From contig JANATG010000005.1 in assembly GCA_029449235.1 (NCBI GenBank), positions 496,001 through 560,000 on the forward strand: a stretch of 64,000 bases of DNA. The letters are read 5' to 3'. The first letter of the stretch is position 1. Each line of letters opens with the position of its first letter. Positions 1-9,817 of the stretch are shown in pieces. The translations under genes and the position numbers were made by a program. This DNA is from Linnemannia schmuckeri. Lineage: Eukaryota; Mortierellomycota; Mortierellomycetes; Mortierellales; Mortierellaceae. The notes beneath the pieces were generated by a model. That model ran no database searches. It was given only the letters and a program-made list of their open reading frames with translations, and was not told the origin of the DNA.

Positions 1-1240
1 GCGTTCATGAGAGATGGCAATCAGAGAGAGAGAGATGGTTGCCAGTATTGAGATGTTTGCCAGGTTCAAGAAAGTCATTGCGGTAGCATGTAAAATGTTA
101 TGAATAAAGTAGCGATGTTGGATAATGCTAGAGAAAGAAACAGAGGATGAGGATGACGAGTAGTGAGAGTAGTAAAAAGGGCAGAATGATTAAAAGGAAA
201 AAAAAAACAGATTTATGAAAAAGCGAGAGAACGAAAGGAGAGAGAGAGAAGGCGGAAGGAAGGAGTGCCAGAAGAATAAAAGACGGGTAAGCCCTTGAGA
301 AAAAGGCCTCGAAACAGTTGAGATGTGTCACCTCCTTTTATCTCTCTCCCACTTTATTTCGGTCAAAGCCATCCCACTTTTTCCTCTACAATGCTTCCAT
401 GCTCTCGCCAGTTATGAATTTGCTCCAGCCCAAGCTGCATTCAACAAGAGGAGGGCAAACGAGAGAGCAACAAAAGTCATCGTAAGGTGAAAGGAGGGAA
501 CAAATCTCAAGGGGGTGTGGTTCATTAAACAGCAAAAAGAAAAAAAAAAATGTCTCATTCACCAAGATATAAAGGACCTGATAGAGACAGTGGTGAAACA
601 GGACTTAGTTAAGTTTAGGGGTGAAACAGTGATCGTCGGCATGGATCTGGTGAAACGTCGTTTCGAATCTGGTGGACCATCGCTCGTATCTGGTGTCCTA
701 TAGAAGTTTTGTGGCTCTGCTGGATTGGCCAATCGATCAACGACCCTCAGGTACAAAAAAAGCGTCAAACGGTGATAGAGAGGGAGGGAAGAAGAGAAGG
801 AGTGAGAGAGGGGTCAAAATTTTCGGCCGGGTAAGGTCCGAAACGGGGTTGGATAATTTCACTGAGAACGGATATTTGATGAAGCTAGGCAAGCTAACGG
901 ACAAAATGGAAAAATAGAAAAAAAACGCGGGGTCATCTATCAAATTGTGGTTTCCAGAAAAAAACTAACGGCATGCAAGCACCGCCTTGGTTCCCCCTTA
1001 CTTTCTTTAATTTTCTTGCGTGATTCTACCTCGCTTTACAAGGCGACAATCCATACAGACAGTACTATACTCTTGTCACCAAACATGCCATGAGGCTTGT
1101 CGAGACGTGTCTACTTTTCTAAACAAATAAAGTTACCTGTTTATTTTTCTCACGAAAAAAAAGAGGCGAGATAGAGATACAAAAGCGAACGAAAGTTGCC
1201 CATGGCTCATTGAGCATTACGAATGGGTATGGTAAAGACT
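1..1240. other. Gene-poor left edge
   Basis: I see no supportable gene here. The stretch is purine-rich on the plus strand with several GA-dinucleotide runs (for example near 25-40 and 235-250) and short A-runs. The open frames are short and low-complexity, and none has a recognisable domain or convincing splice context. Confidence 0.5.
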
Positions 1241-1249
1241 TTGGTAGTA

Positions 1250-2205
1250 TCCTCATAGCAATGGTGGTCCCTTGAACATAGATAACAATAGAATCTGGAG
1301 TAGGCCGGGGTTCACCGAAGACATCACGGGCGCTGCTCTTCTGAAGCTCTCATATAAGGCCACACGAATATACTCGGGACGTGTCGTGAACGCGGGCTCT
1401 CGTTGAGACAGCAGCGTAGGCATTATTGCCGATCATAACCTCGATTCAGCCAAAATTTCTAATTGGTATCCGCTTGACCGAGGCGGATAACGATTCGACT
1501 AGTTGGCTGCAAACTATCTCCGATGCACCGTTGACGAAATTGAAAAGTTCGTTACCCAAGCGCGTACTTGGCTTGGCGAGAGAGCATCTTGATCCGAATT
1601 TTCGATTAGCAGCGTGACACATCGCATGATGGGGACATCTGAGGCAGGAGCGATCTTGATGAGCTTGTGGACCTTGATATGGCCATCAAACTTTGACTTG
1701 AAAGTTATTATCTCAGCGTCGGATGCCAGTCTGAAATGACTGAGGTATCGAAAGTCGTATGACTACTGTCATTCTTTCGAGACGCCCTCGTAGGAGAGAT
1801 TGATCATCGACCGCGCGGTGCCGAATACTTACCAGTGTGCAACCTGTTTGTAGACCTAACATACTCATAGAAAGAAATGTCATAATACATTTCGCCAATA
1901 CCACAGACAACGCGGTCCGAGTAGATCATGCTACGAGTACCATCTCTCCAGAGCGGCATGCACGGCGGGTTGAGGGAGGGGTACTCATCCAGGTTGATTT
2001 GAGTCGTAAATATGAGTCGTGAAGATAAAAAGGATGACATATCTCTAGATGGCACACATCTGCATGTTCCGGAAGACGCGGAGTCGGACGGCGTTGGTGG
2101 CAAAGCCGACACAGAAGAGGATGATATTCTTAGAGGGGGCCGCCTTTGCGACTGCGTTGGAGCGGTGGAGCGAGTTGCTACCAGTTTCGATGTAGGGGCG
2201 GTCAA
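1250..2205 (-). pseudogene. Decayed copy of the secreted-protein gene at 22.6-23.8 kb
   Basis: Read on the minus strand this region follows the intact gene at 22592-23767 through much of its length, but in several frames. The best-preserved part is near 2060-2190, where the motif SNSLHRSN matches SNPLHRSN of the intact protein and is followed by FCVGFATNAVRLRVFRN against FCVGYASNPVRVRIFRN. Nucleotide similarity continues near 1610-1770 (region around the cysteine-alanine-threonine-leucine stretch) and near 1420-1480 (the segment before the C-terminus). No continuous reading frame joins these blocks, and the signal-peptide exon is missing beyond about 2205. It is therefore a pseudogene with frameshifts and a lost N-terminus. 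The limits are approximate because the ends fade into unrelated sequence. Confidence 0.75.
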
Positions 2206-2239
2206 GCCAAAACAACGAAGATAGGCGGGACCTGCATGG

Positions 2240-3727
2240 AGAGTTGAAGTGAATGTAGTATGGGAGGAAGACTACGGGAGTGTTGATGGTAAGAAAGTGC
2301 GAAGGACAGTCATAAGGATGAAAGGCGAGTGGCAAAGGGAGTGGAACGTAGGTTGTTGTACTAAAAATCTCAGAAAGGTTAGATACCTATATGAGGCTTC
2401 GAAGAGTTTATCTCGCCTAGTACTGAGTTCACGCCAAAGAAAGAAAGTGTCGGGGAGTGAGTGCCTAGAGAGAAAAGAGTAATTCACAACTTCCAGTTTC
2501 GCTCGATATCTTGTGCTTGGAGGTGACAGTGGCAGGTGGTAGTAGGTGGTGGAAGGGGAAACACCCTTGTATTTTGAATTGCCTTCTGGCTTCTCATCAA
2601 AAAAGAAGAGCAAATCGGAATATGAGACGATGGCCTAATTGGGCTTATTAGGCTTATTGGGTAGTGCATTCTTGCCGCAGACCCCTCCAATTGAAACTCC
2701 TCTCTCAAAACCGCTCTTTTTTCAACAAGCAATCAATTCAGAAAGGCCGACTACAGTCATATGGACATGTCAATATACTTGTGAAGGTTCAATTATGTTT
2801 ACCTAGTAGGCACAATTGCATGCGTGTCTTCATTTTTTTTTTGTTTGTAGGTGTCAATTTTGAAGCGGTAGGGCAAGCGCCTAGAATATATCTTCCCATA
2901 GTTTCCCTGTAGTTCTCGTACTGAACAAATGATAAAAAAAGCGGGCTCGACTTCAAGCAGTGTGTGAAAATGGAAATTATAATAATAATATCGGAGCGCG
3001 CTTTTTTTTCCTCTGGACCTGATTTTTTCTTCATCTGCCCCTTTTTCGAAGTGAGAGTGAAGGGAATTAGATGGAGAAGGAAAGAGGAAGAGAGGAAAGA
3101 GAGAGAGAAGGAGAGAGAGAGAGGGAAAGAGAGAATAGGGGCGACGACAAGAAGAAATAGATATGGCACCCTTTTCATACTAGGTAAGTGTTATTGGTTG
3201 GGTCAGATGGATCGGCAGCAATGTTTTCAGACCCCGGACGACTGATTTGGTATGCATCCATCAGTTGGAAGAAGGAAGTGAGAAATGAAGTGGCAATGCA
3301 AGACCAAAAAGAGAACAATGTTGAATGCACCCCAGATCCCCTTGGAGGGATCTATAGCTGCCTAAAACGCCGACTCATTGACACAGCAGCACGTTTTGCA
3401 CAGAGACACTCTAATTGACGTGGTCCGTTGCCAACAATATGTGTACGTACACCACATTGACGATCAACTGAGCAACTACTTCGTTATTCCATCATCCACC
3501 GAGTGCCCGTCGTCTTCACTACAATTAATCTTCTATCGTCACTACCATCGTCTTCTGTATTTTATTACCGCTATCAAAAGGTTTTGAGCCAAGTGGGCAT
3601 CATCAAATCGTAACTTACTATTATTCGGTAGTGACATCTTCGCTCGAGGGATGTATATAAACTATTATCGAGTATCTTTCCTAATGATAAACGTAGCTAA
3701 AAACTTTCAGCATATTTTAAACCTAAT
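2240..3727. other. Intergenic, no gene seen
   Basis: I find only short, low-complexity open frames. A GA-rich purine tract lies at about 3070-3135 and a short GT-rich patch near 2520-2555. Nothing resembles a conserved protein or RNA. Confidence 0.45.
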
Positions 3728-4126
3728 ATGTCAAGCAAAGATAACAATCCCGGAAATTTCGCCAACCGCTCCAAGGAAGAAGTTGTTGAAGCTGCGTGCA
3801 AAGGAGGTCATGCCAGCCGCTCTGGTGGGGTTTGCGTCCATGGATGCAGAGAAGCAAGTACTTTATAGCTTTCATTTCGGACATTGCGCCGCAACATTAT
3901 TGATTAAACCAATACTCATTTACATGTCTGCGATTGACTTCCTAAATCCATACAGCATGACATCGCTTCCAAAGGTGGTCACGCCTCGACAGGCAAATTC
4001 GAGGCTGGTAGTGAGTGAGCCAGCGAGGCGGGTAGTCAGGGTGGTCGCAGTAGCAGCGGCGGTAGCCTTCATGATGATAAGGAAGCTGACAATGACGACT
4101 ATACTCAGAATAATAAGACTGAGTAA
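3728..4126 (+). pseudogene. con-10-like KGG-repeat stress/conidiation protein, disabled
   Basis: The reading from the ATG at 3728 begins MSSKDNNPGNFANRSKEEV and continues into a KGGHAS repeat, the hallmark of fungal conidiation protein con-10 and the bacterial stress-induced KGG family. After about 36 codons the frame breaks in a GGGG run near 3824-3830, and the family continues one base over as GFASMDAEKQ. A plausible intron (3858-3955, GTACTT to ACAG) is followed by HDIASKGGHASTGKFEAGSE, then an in-frame TGA near 4015, then more family-like sequence (GSQGGRSSSGG, acidic tail) to a TAA at 4126. These proteins are small, hydrophilic and linked to desiccation or spore formation. The frameshift plus stop argue for a pseudogene. 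A sequencing error in the G-run could explain the first defect but not the stop, which fits a CGA to TGA change. Confidence 0.75.
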
Positions 4127-4686
4127 GGTATGCTTGGACCACATGTTGGCAACAGCAGACCATCACTGAAGGCTCTTGATCAAGCGCAAGCAAAGGCCTA
4201 TAAGGATATGTACCGTAAATAGGCAATGACTCTATGTTAAGAGAGTGACGGACTAACACATACTTGCAGACCACCCTATGGCAATAATAGAAATATATTG
4301 GTGAACTCCTCCTGGCCTGATGCAGTTTTTGATGAGATCTTGTCAACTATGAAAAAATAGTCATACAAAACCCCTGGAATTGACAAGATCTAATGGAAAC
4401 TAGACCAAAAAAGTGGAAAACTAACATATCAGGCCAGGTCTTTGCTCACCATACAAAATACAAAATAAATAAATGAAAAAACAAAGAAACACTTGGCTGC
4501 CGCAAGCCAGTTATTTGCTTTTTTTTCGTACGTAACACAATTTTATTTCTCGGACGTTATCATTGTGACTGCGACTTTTTTCGTCTCATAGTGATGCAAC
4601 TAGAGAGGGTGGGCACTCTTTTTTAAACGTTTCAATTACCACTGTATTAGCCTCCCTCTATTATAAAAAAATGCAGTAGTCTTATT
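4127..4686. other. Intergenic between con-10 relic and decarboxylase
   Basis: AT-rich sequence without a supported gene. Near 4648-4672 it holds the string TATTAGCCTCCCTCT followed by a TATAAAA run. A close copy stands just after the stop codon of the membrane-protein gene at about 17011-17032, so this is probably a dispersed repeat fragment. Confidence 0.4.
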
Positions 4687-4716
4687 GTGATTCCTATTGG
4701 ACGAAATAGGAATCAC
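4687..4716. repeat. Perfect 12-bp inverted repeat around GGACGA
   Basis: The arms GTGATTCCTATT and AATAGGAATCAC are exact reverse complements separated by the six bases GGACGA. A second hairpin with the same loop and inner stem occurs at about 14761-14791, at the right edge of the hAT element. There the outer stem differs in sequence but is still mostly self-complementary. Both copies are followed by a GCATCTGCATC-type string. It lies about 130 bp upstream of the decarboxylase start codon. Confidence 0.7.
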
Positions 4717-4757
4717 GACAAGCCTACTGCTTCGAAAAAACTGCATCTGCATCTTTT

Positions 4758-4765
4758 TATAAAGG
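4758..4765 (+). promoter_or_regulatory. Probable TATA box of the decarboxylase gene
   Basis: TATAAAGG stands about 80 bp upstream of the ATG at 4844 and is followed by a pyrimidine-rich leader (CTCTCTTTACTCTCTTCTC), a usual arrangement for strongly expressed fungal genes. This is inferred from position and sequence only. Confidence 0.4.
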
Positions 4766-4843
4766 AGGGTGGCTATTCTCTCTTTACTCTCTTCTCAGTA
4801 CTTCTCTTTTGTCTATTACTCTACACTCTTCCCGCTCTCCACC

Positions 4844-6296
4844 ATGACCAAACATCTTACACACCGCCACCATGTGCATCGATTGCATAAGTAAGTCTCT
4901 CTTGTCCTTTATCGATTGCTGCCTCAAGCTGGTGCCTACTCGAATGCAGGGTTCTCTAACGTTGCTCCATTATCCTTTCATCTATGATAGACTTGGCCGA
5001 TGGATGCCAGAGGACCATCAAGTCCACCGAGATTGGCTTGGTGGGATTATCAAGGACGTTGACGCTTCGGACAAACCTTTGCACCCGGTCATTCAAGAGT
5101 TCCAACAAATGGTTGAGACCAACCCTCGCGTGTACATGCTGCTCGAGTCCATGTTTGAGGAGGTACCTCATAAGGAGCCATACAATAAGGACCCCGTAGG
5201 CCACCCTCAGATCCGCGATTATCGCCAGTTCCTGCGTGTGCTCAATCACATTCTCACCACGGCACCTTCAATGAACGATAAATCAGAGCGCATGGGTTTG
5301 GTTGGTGTACCCATCAACGCCCTACTCGACTGGCCCATGGGCACGCCTAGTGGTCATGCCGCGTTCCTGGACCCCGATATCAACGTCATGCTCAAGAAGG
5401 TGCTCAATGCCTGGGGTGAGTTTCTCAAGTCACCCGAGTCCGCCTATGTCCTTGATGACTCGCCCAACGGCTGGTTTAATCCATCAGGACAGAAGGACGT
5501 TACAAGCGTCGCCAATGTTGGCGTCAAGACTGGACAGGAGCAACAGCTCTTGACCTTTGAAGAACTGTTTGTCTGCGATCCATCGGCTCCGCACCATGGA
5601 TTTACCTCGTGGGATGACTATTTTACGCGTCGGTTCCGCGAAGGTGTCCGGCCCGTGGCCTCACCGGACGACGACAACAAAATTGTCAACGCCTGTGAGT
5701 CTCAGCCCTTCTGCGTGCAGCGAGGCGTCAAGGCGCGTAACAAGTTTTGGTTGAAGCATCAGCCATACTCGGTCCTGGACATGCTTGCCCACGACGAGCT
5801 CGCTCACCAGTTTGAAGAAGGTACCGTCTATCAGGCATTCCTAAGCTCGCTCAGCTATCATCGCTGGCATAGCCCCGTGAGCGGTCACATCGTCAAGGCC
5901 TATGTCGTCGACGGCACATACTACTCGGAGCCGCTGTTTGAAGGTATCGGCGACCCGACCAAGCAAAATCAGGAGATTGAGGTTGCAGGCGAGGAACCCG
6001 CCCAGGGATACCTGACTGCCACTGCGACCCGAGCCCTGATCTTCATCCAAGCTGACAACCCAGCCATTGGGCTGGTGGCATTTATTGGCGTCGGCATGGT
6101 CGAAGTGTCGACGTGCGACATCACGGTTCGAGAAGGCGATCACGTCAAGAAGGGCGACGAGATTGGAATGTTCCATTTTGGCGGATCAACCTATTGTCTA
6201 CTCTTCCGTAAGGGTGTCAACGTCACCGGGTTCCCAAGCGCAGACACGGATGAAAATGTTCCCGTCAGGAGCCAACTGGCTGTAGTTCATCCTTAA
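4844..6296 (+). CDS. PsiD-like pyruvoyl-dependent decarboxylase (phosphatidylserine decarboxylase family)
   Basis: Exons 4844-4890 and 4991-6296 join in frame (intron GTAAGT to ATAG, with CTAAC as a branch-point-like site), giving 450 residues starting MTKHLTHRHHVHRLHK-LGRWMPEDH. A start at 4872 would read through the intron, so I prefer 4844, which has CCACC before the ATG. The N-terminal half resembles the extra domain of fungal PsiD-type enzymes; the C-terminal half is the PSD fold. Y305-H306-R307-W308-H309 matches the conserved histidine pair, and FHFGGST (410-416) holds the serine (S415) at which these proenzymes self-cleave to make the pyruvoyl group. The usual ADG aspartate site reads NACES (249-253). 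There is no signal peptide or membrane segment. Characterised relatives decarboxylate L-tryptophan (PsiD) rather than lipid, so a free aromatic amino acid is a plausible substrate here, but this is inference. Closest family length is about 440 residues, so it looks complete. Confidence 0.9.
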
Positions 6297-6980
6297 GAGT
6301 TAAGAGAGGGTGTCTTTAGCTGAGGATAAGAGGTTTGTCGCAAAATCAGGGATGTTTGTTACAATAAAAATGATCTATTCATATTTTCAACTATGTACAC
6401 GTCATAGAAATACCTTGATGTAAACTTCACAGCTGCAACGGCCTGTATACAGCACGCTATTGCCAAAATTGCTCATTACTCCTCCATGTCTCCTTGTGGC
6501 TATTTCACCATAGATGACAGGCAGGTCGTCGCTTTGGTGCTGTGATGCTTCCCCCTCCTTCTCAATTGCCTTTACACCCACTTCATTCTGGGATTTATTT
6601 GTCAATCGTCTTTCTTGTTCTTCTCTCGTTTCCCTTCATCTTTATCGTATGAGCACACTTACATCCCTCAACGAGCTCAAATTTACAGAGAGCGAGAGAG
6701 ACGACACCAGTTACTCTCCATTCCTGTTGTCCAGGCTTTGCCCCACCTTTGAGGTCCTATGCTATGCGTATTACTTGCATACATTTTGTGTAATAGCAAC
6801 AGAGCGAGGGAATGTGAACACGGAAATGGGGAGAGACAAGAACAAGGGATAGGACAAGAGAGTACTAGGAACGAGGAGGAAACAAGAAACGGATGGTGTT
6901 TGTTATACAGAGAGGTAGGGTATTAATACTAGTGTACAGGGGCGTAGTGATGGGTTCAGACTTCAGTGATGGAGGCGTAG
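6297..6980. other. 3' flank of decarboxylase, no gene seen
   Basis: An AATAAAAATG string near 6363 could serve as the polyadenylation signal of the decarboxylase gene. The remaining sequence has only unsupported short frames. Confidence 0.4.
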
Positions 6981-7075
6981 GAATGGTGGCAACGCGTGGT
7001 GATGGTTGGCAACACAGGGAATGGTGGCAATACAGAGGATGGTGGCAATGCATGAGAATGGTGACAATATAGGAG
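6981..7075. repeat. Degenerate minisatellite, unit about 19 bp
   Basis: About five imperfect copies of GAATGGTGGCAATACAGAG run head to tail. Variants replace GAATGG with GATGGT and the tail with ACGCGTGGT or GCATGA. The array lies about 250 bp beyond the stop codon of the minus-strand membrane-protein gene. Confidence 0.65.
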
Positions 7076-7323
7076 ACAGTCTATGATACTGTCACATTTT
7101 GTCGTAAAGGATATTGTACTTTTGATCTTAGTCAGATGCGTATCTGAATGTGGTCTGTGTCTACATACATCCATGTGCCGTGGTCTGTCTAATACATCAA
7201 ATTTATGGTACTCCACCAACTTAGGCGCCATTTGCATGCGTCAGTCCTGAGGAACAAAAAAATACAATTTTTATCGGATCTTTGAAGCAATTTTGGGCGA
7301 TACTGTATTCATTTTTGTCTATC

Positions 7324-9024
7324 TTATTGTTCCGTCGAATCCAAAAGGTTGACACTATCAACCAGCCGAAAACCTTCCACTGTCAACGTATCCGGTTTGA
7401 CTCTTATCAACGTTGGTGTCGACCGACCCAAATGCGGCTGAATCTCCTTTGTCAATGCCCACAACAATGATCCCTTGTACCTAGAATCCAGCGTGATCTC
7501 TGCCACGATTCCAAGGAGCAAAGAAACAGCCATGATAGCCACCACAGACCCAAACAGCCAGCCTGGGAGCTCGTATCCTTTTGTCAGATCAACCGTATCG
7601 AAAACCGTGTACAATCCGCCGTCATCCCAGTCCATAAAAAAGTTCTGGCCCAAGGAGGCCACGTAGTAAGCAGCCGAGCTGGAGTCGTCGAGGATTTGCG
7701 AGACTGAAAAGATGTTTGATTCGGTGCCGTTGATCAGCGGCAAATGGTTGACAGGGAAAATAGATGTCATCTTTTGTAGGACCGAGATTGGCTTGTCAGC
7801 ACCCCGAAGAGCGGCAATTTCGGGCAGCATGGGTTGCGGCTTGGAAGCGATGGCTGTGACGACACTATAGAGGCAGGCAAGATATGGAGGACCAGCATGA
7901 CCGGCTCGCCTTGAAGCACAGGTCAAAAGGTCGACTCTACTTCCCGAGAACTGGATCTCCATAACAGAGATGCCGTCCAAAGGACTGGCGGTCAGGTTGG
8001 AGAGAGTACCATCAGTGATGGAGTTTTGCATGGCCAAGACCGGTGCTCTTGAAGATTGAAGGACGGACGAGGAGATGCTTCCAAAAGACTTCAAGTCCGG
8101 GACAGAGTAGCGAACGGCCGTGACAGACAAAGAAATCACTTGACCCGAAGGGAACACGCATTTTGTGACCGAGGAGAAAGGAGCAGAGGTGATCCCAGAG
8201 GCTGAGGAGGAAATTGTCATGCCTTCGATAATGCTCGTGGCGCACTTATTGACAAGGTCGCCAAAGACTACACTGATTGAAACTGAACTCGACTGGAATC
8301 CGAGGGCCGCTGCAGTTCCATCTTGAAAGTCATAGGGGCCTGGCATAACAACTTTGACACTGCTATTAGATCTGCGTGTGATCACAGTAGCTGTCTTGTT
8401 TATGGTCATCGTGTTGATCGGAGCGAGGCTTAAGATCGCGCAACCGTTGTTGGAAGAGAGTAGGTTGGGGTAAAGGTCGGTGTGTTTGTCCAGCATGATG
8501 AGGTCGAAATTGGTGCAGGCGACTTCGTATGGATATTTTCGGGGTGTGTACACTCGATTGGGGATAGCATCTGGGATGTTGAGAGTACTGTTGATCGTCC
8601 GAAGCAAACTGTCGCTCAAGGATGAGTTGAATGAGACGGTTGCTGACCAACCAGCGAGGGTCGAGATGGTATCCAAGGAAATAAATTCAGTGGTCTTGAC
8701 AAGTTCATGAGAGGGATTGGTGCCTTGGACTGATTCTTTGACCAATGCATTGGCGGCAATGTTGACAATTTCGAGAAAGGCACTCAAAGCAATGACAACC
8801 ACTAGAGGACGGAACTGGCTGGAAGGCAAACCTCGCCCCATCGTATTCCAGAAAATTTTACCCAGTTCAACATGGCCACCCTGTTGCACCCACCGAAGGC
8901 TATGAGTGTGACCACCGCGAGATTTTGAGTAGAAGGCCAGACCAGTTCTGAGAGCAGCTGAGAGAAGAATATGAAAGAAGAAAAACAAAATATAAACTTC
9001 GAAAAAGCTCCAAGACAGAAACAT
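7324..9024 (-). CDS. Three-TM membrane protein, paralogue A (unknown family)
   Basis: Single exon of 566 residues, start ATG at 9024. The sequence shows a hydrophobic N-terminus (about residues 6-28), a second membrane segment (about 72-95, LVVVIALSAFLEIVNIAANA), a long loop of some 400 residues with several N-x-S/T sites and scattered cysteines, and a C-terminal membrane segment (about 500-527) followed by a short tail. It is homologous end to end to the protein at 15338-17005. Both share RW-x-QQGG-x-x-E after the first segment, ASLG-x-N-x-x-MD before the last one, and a P-x-L...G...I pattern in the tail. The topology suggests a surface or endomembrane protein with a large lumenal or extracellular domain. 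I recognise no named family and no catalytic motif. The upstream region (9025-9450) carries a repeat also found upstream of the paralogue. Confidence 0.8.
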   Translation of the reverse strand: MFLSWSFFEVYILFFFFHILLSAALRTGLAFYSKSRGGHTHSLRWVQQGGHVELGKIFWNTMGRGLPSSQFRPLVVVIALSAFLEIVNIAANALVKESVQGTNPSHELVKTTEFISLDTISTLAGWSATVSFNSSLSDSLLRTINSTLNIPDAIPNRVYTPRKYPYEVACTNFDLIMLDKHTDLYPNLLSSNNGCAILSLAPINTMTINKTATVITRRSNSSVKVVMPGPYDFQDGTAAALGFQSSSVSISVVFGDLVNKCATSIIEGMTISSSASGITSAPFSSVTKCVFPSGQVISLSVTAVRYSVPDLKSFGSISSSVLQSSRAPVLAMQNSITDGTLSNLTASPLDGISVMEIQFSGSRVDLLTCASRRAGHAGPPYLACLYSVVTAIASKPQPMLPEIAALRGADKPISVLQKMTSIFPVNHLPLINGTESNIFSVSQILDDSSSAAYYVASLGQNFFMDWDDGGLYTVFDTVDLTKGYELPGWLFGSVVAIMAVSLLLGIVAEITLDSRYKGSLLWALTKEIQPHLGRSTPTLIRVKPDTLTVEGFRLVDSVNLLDSTEQ

Positions 9025-9309
9025 CCTGTAAGGTGGCTCTTACAATGAGAAGGGAATGGTGGATGGAGACGAGGGTGAGCTGGATGTGGAGGTCGGTACG
9101 CAGGCGAAAGAATTCGAAGCAGCAAAAATGGGGAAGCGGTTAGGACAATGATTTTTTTATGTGCTGCTGCCTTTGCTTCTGCGCAATTTATATCCCACAG
9201 GAGGAATAGCAACACCAAGGAAAGTGGGTCGTTACAACAGGCAGGCACCCATGCCTCGGATGAGCGAGAGACGAGCACTGAACCAATGACTGCACGGGAT
9301 GAGATTCAA

Positions 9310-9390
9310 TTTTAGAGTTTTTCAGATGGTCATCAGTGGTCTGCCATGGTCTAGCCAACATCGAAAAAAACATGATCTTGTCAACCAAAC
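9310..9390. repeat. Left copy of a direct repeat flanking the hAT element
   Basis: This stretch and 14911-14994 share about 80 bp in the same orientation. Common strings include AGATGGTC, CAGTG, CTAGCCAA, AAAAAAACATGATC and CTTGTCAACCAAAC. They differ by small indels, such as an extra GATC in the right copy. The pair brackets the hAT element, lying about 60 bp and 145 bp outside its ends. Confidence 0.7.
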
Positions 9391-9449
9391 TCAGCGCCAT
9401 ATACAGGCTGTGAAAGAGGTACAAAATCTTTTTGTCTCTGTGAGCCTCT

Positions 9450-9718
9450 TGACAAGAGGGAGAGAATGCCATCTTTAACAAGAGAGACAAACCTTAAATG
9501 CAAGAGGTACAGTCCCTCTTCTCAAAGAGGGACTGGCCAATAGGAAGGCGATACAGACCCCACCAGGATCTTGCTACCTTGTCCACAAGTGCAAGCCAAT
9601 GCCACCATGCACACTGGAATAAACTGCTGTCTCCTCCATTTTTTTTACTTTTCATTGCTTTCGTCCCTTCCTTTCTTCTTACTTCTCTCTGCCTCCGTAC
9701 TTTCGCAACGCTTTTCTT
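9450..9718. repeat. Left terminal inverted repeat of the hAT element
   Basis: Reverse complement of about 14383-14655, with small differences such as GATACAGACCCCACCAGG against AACACAGG near 9550. It includes an internal small palindrome, GTCCCTCTTCTCAAAGAGGGAC, at about 9511-9532. Confidence 0.8.
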
Positions 9719-9817
9719 TCTCCTCTTCCTACATCCAATAACTTTTCATTTTAGTCCGCTTCTCCATTCATCCCTTTCTTTGTTCTTTGTGCTATCAGGC
9801 CAATACTCAATACAATT

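Noticed and set aside
1250..2205. Repeat-induced point mutation as cause of the decay
   Set aside because: The differences from the intact copy include many indels and frame shifts, not a simple C-to-T bias, so ordinary decay explains it better.
2789..3178. Minus-strand frame with a hydrophobic stretch
   Set aside because: The apparent hydrophobicity comes from a GA/TC tract; no consistent protein sense.
4872..4990. ATG at 4872 with read-through of the intron as the start of the decarboxylase
   Set aside because: The reading adds Cys/Leu-rich residues unlike the family, whereas splicing 4891-4990 from ATG 4844 restores a conserved-looking N-terminus and frame.
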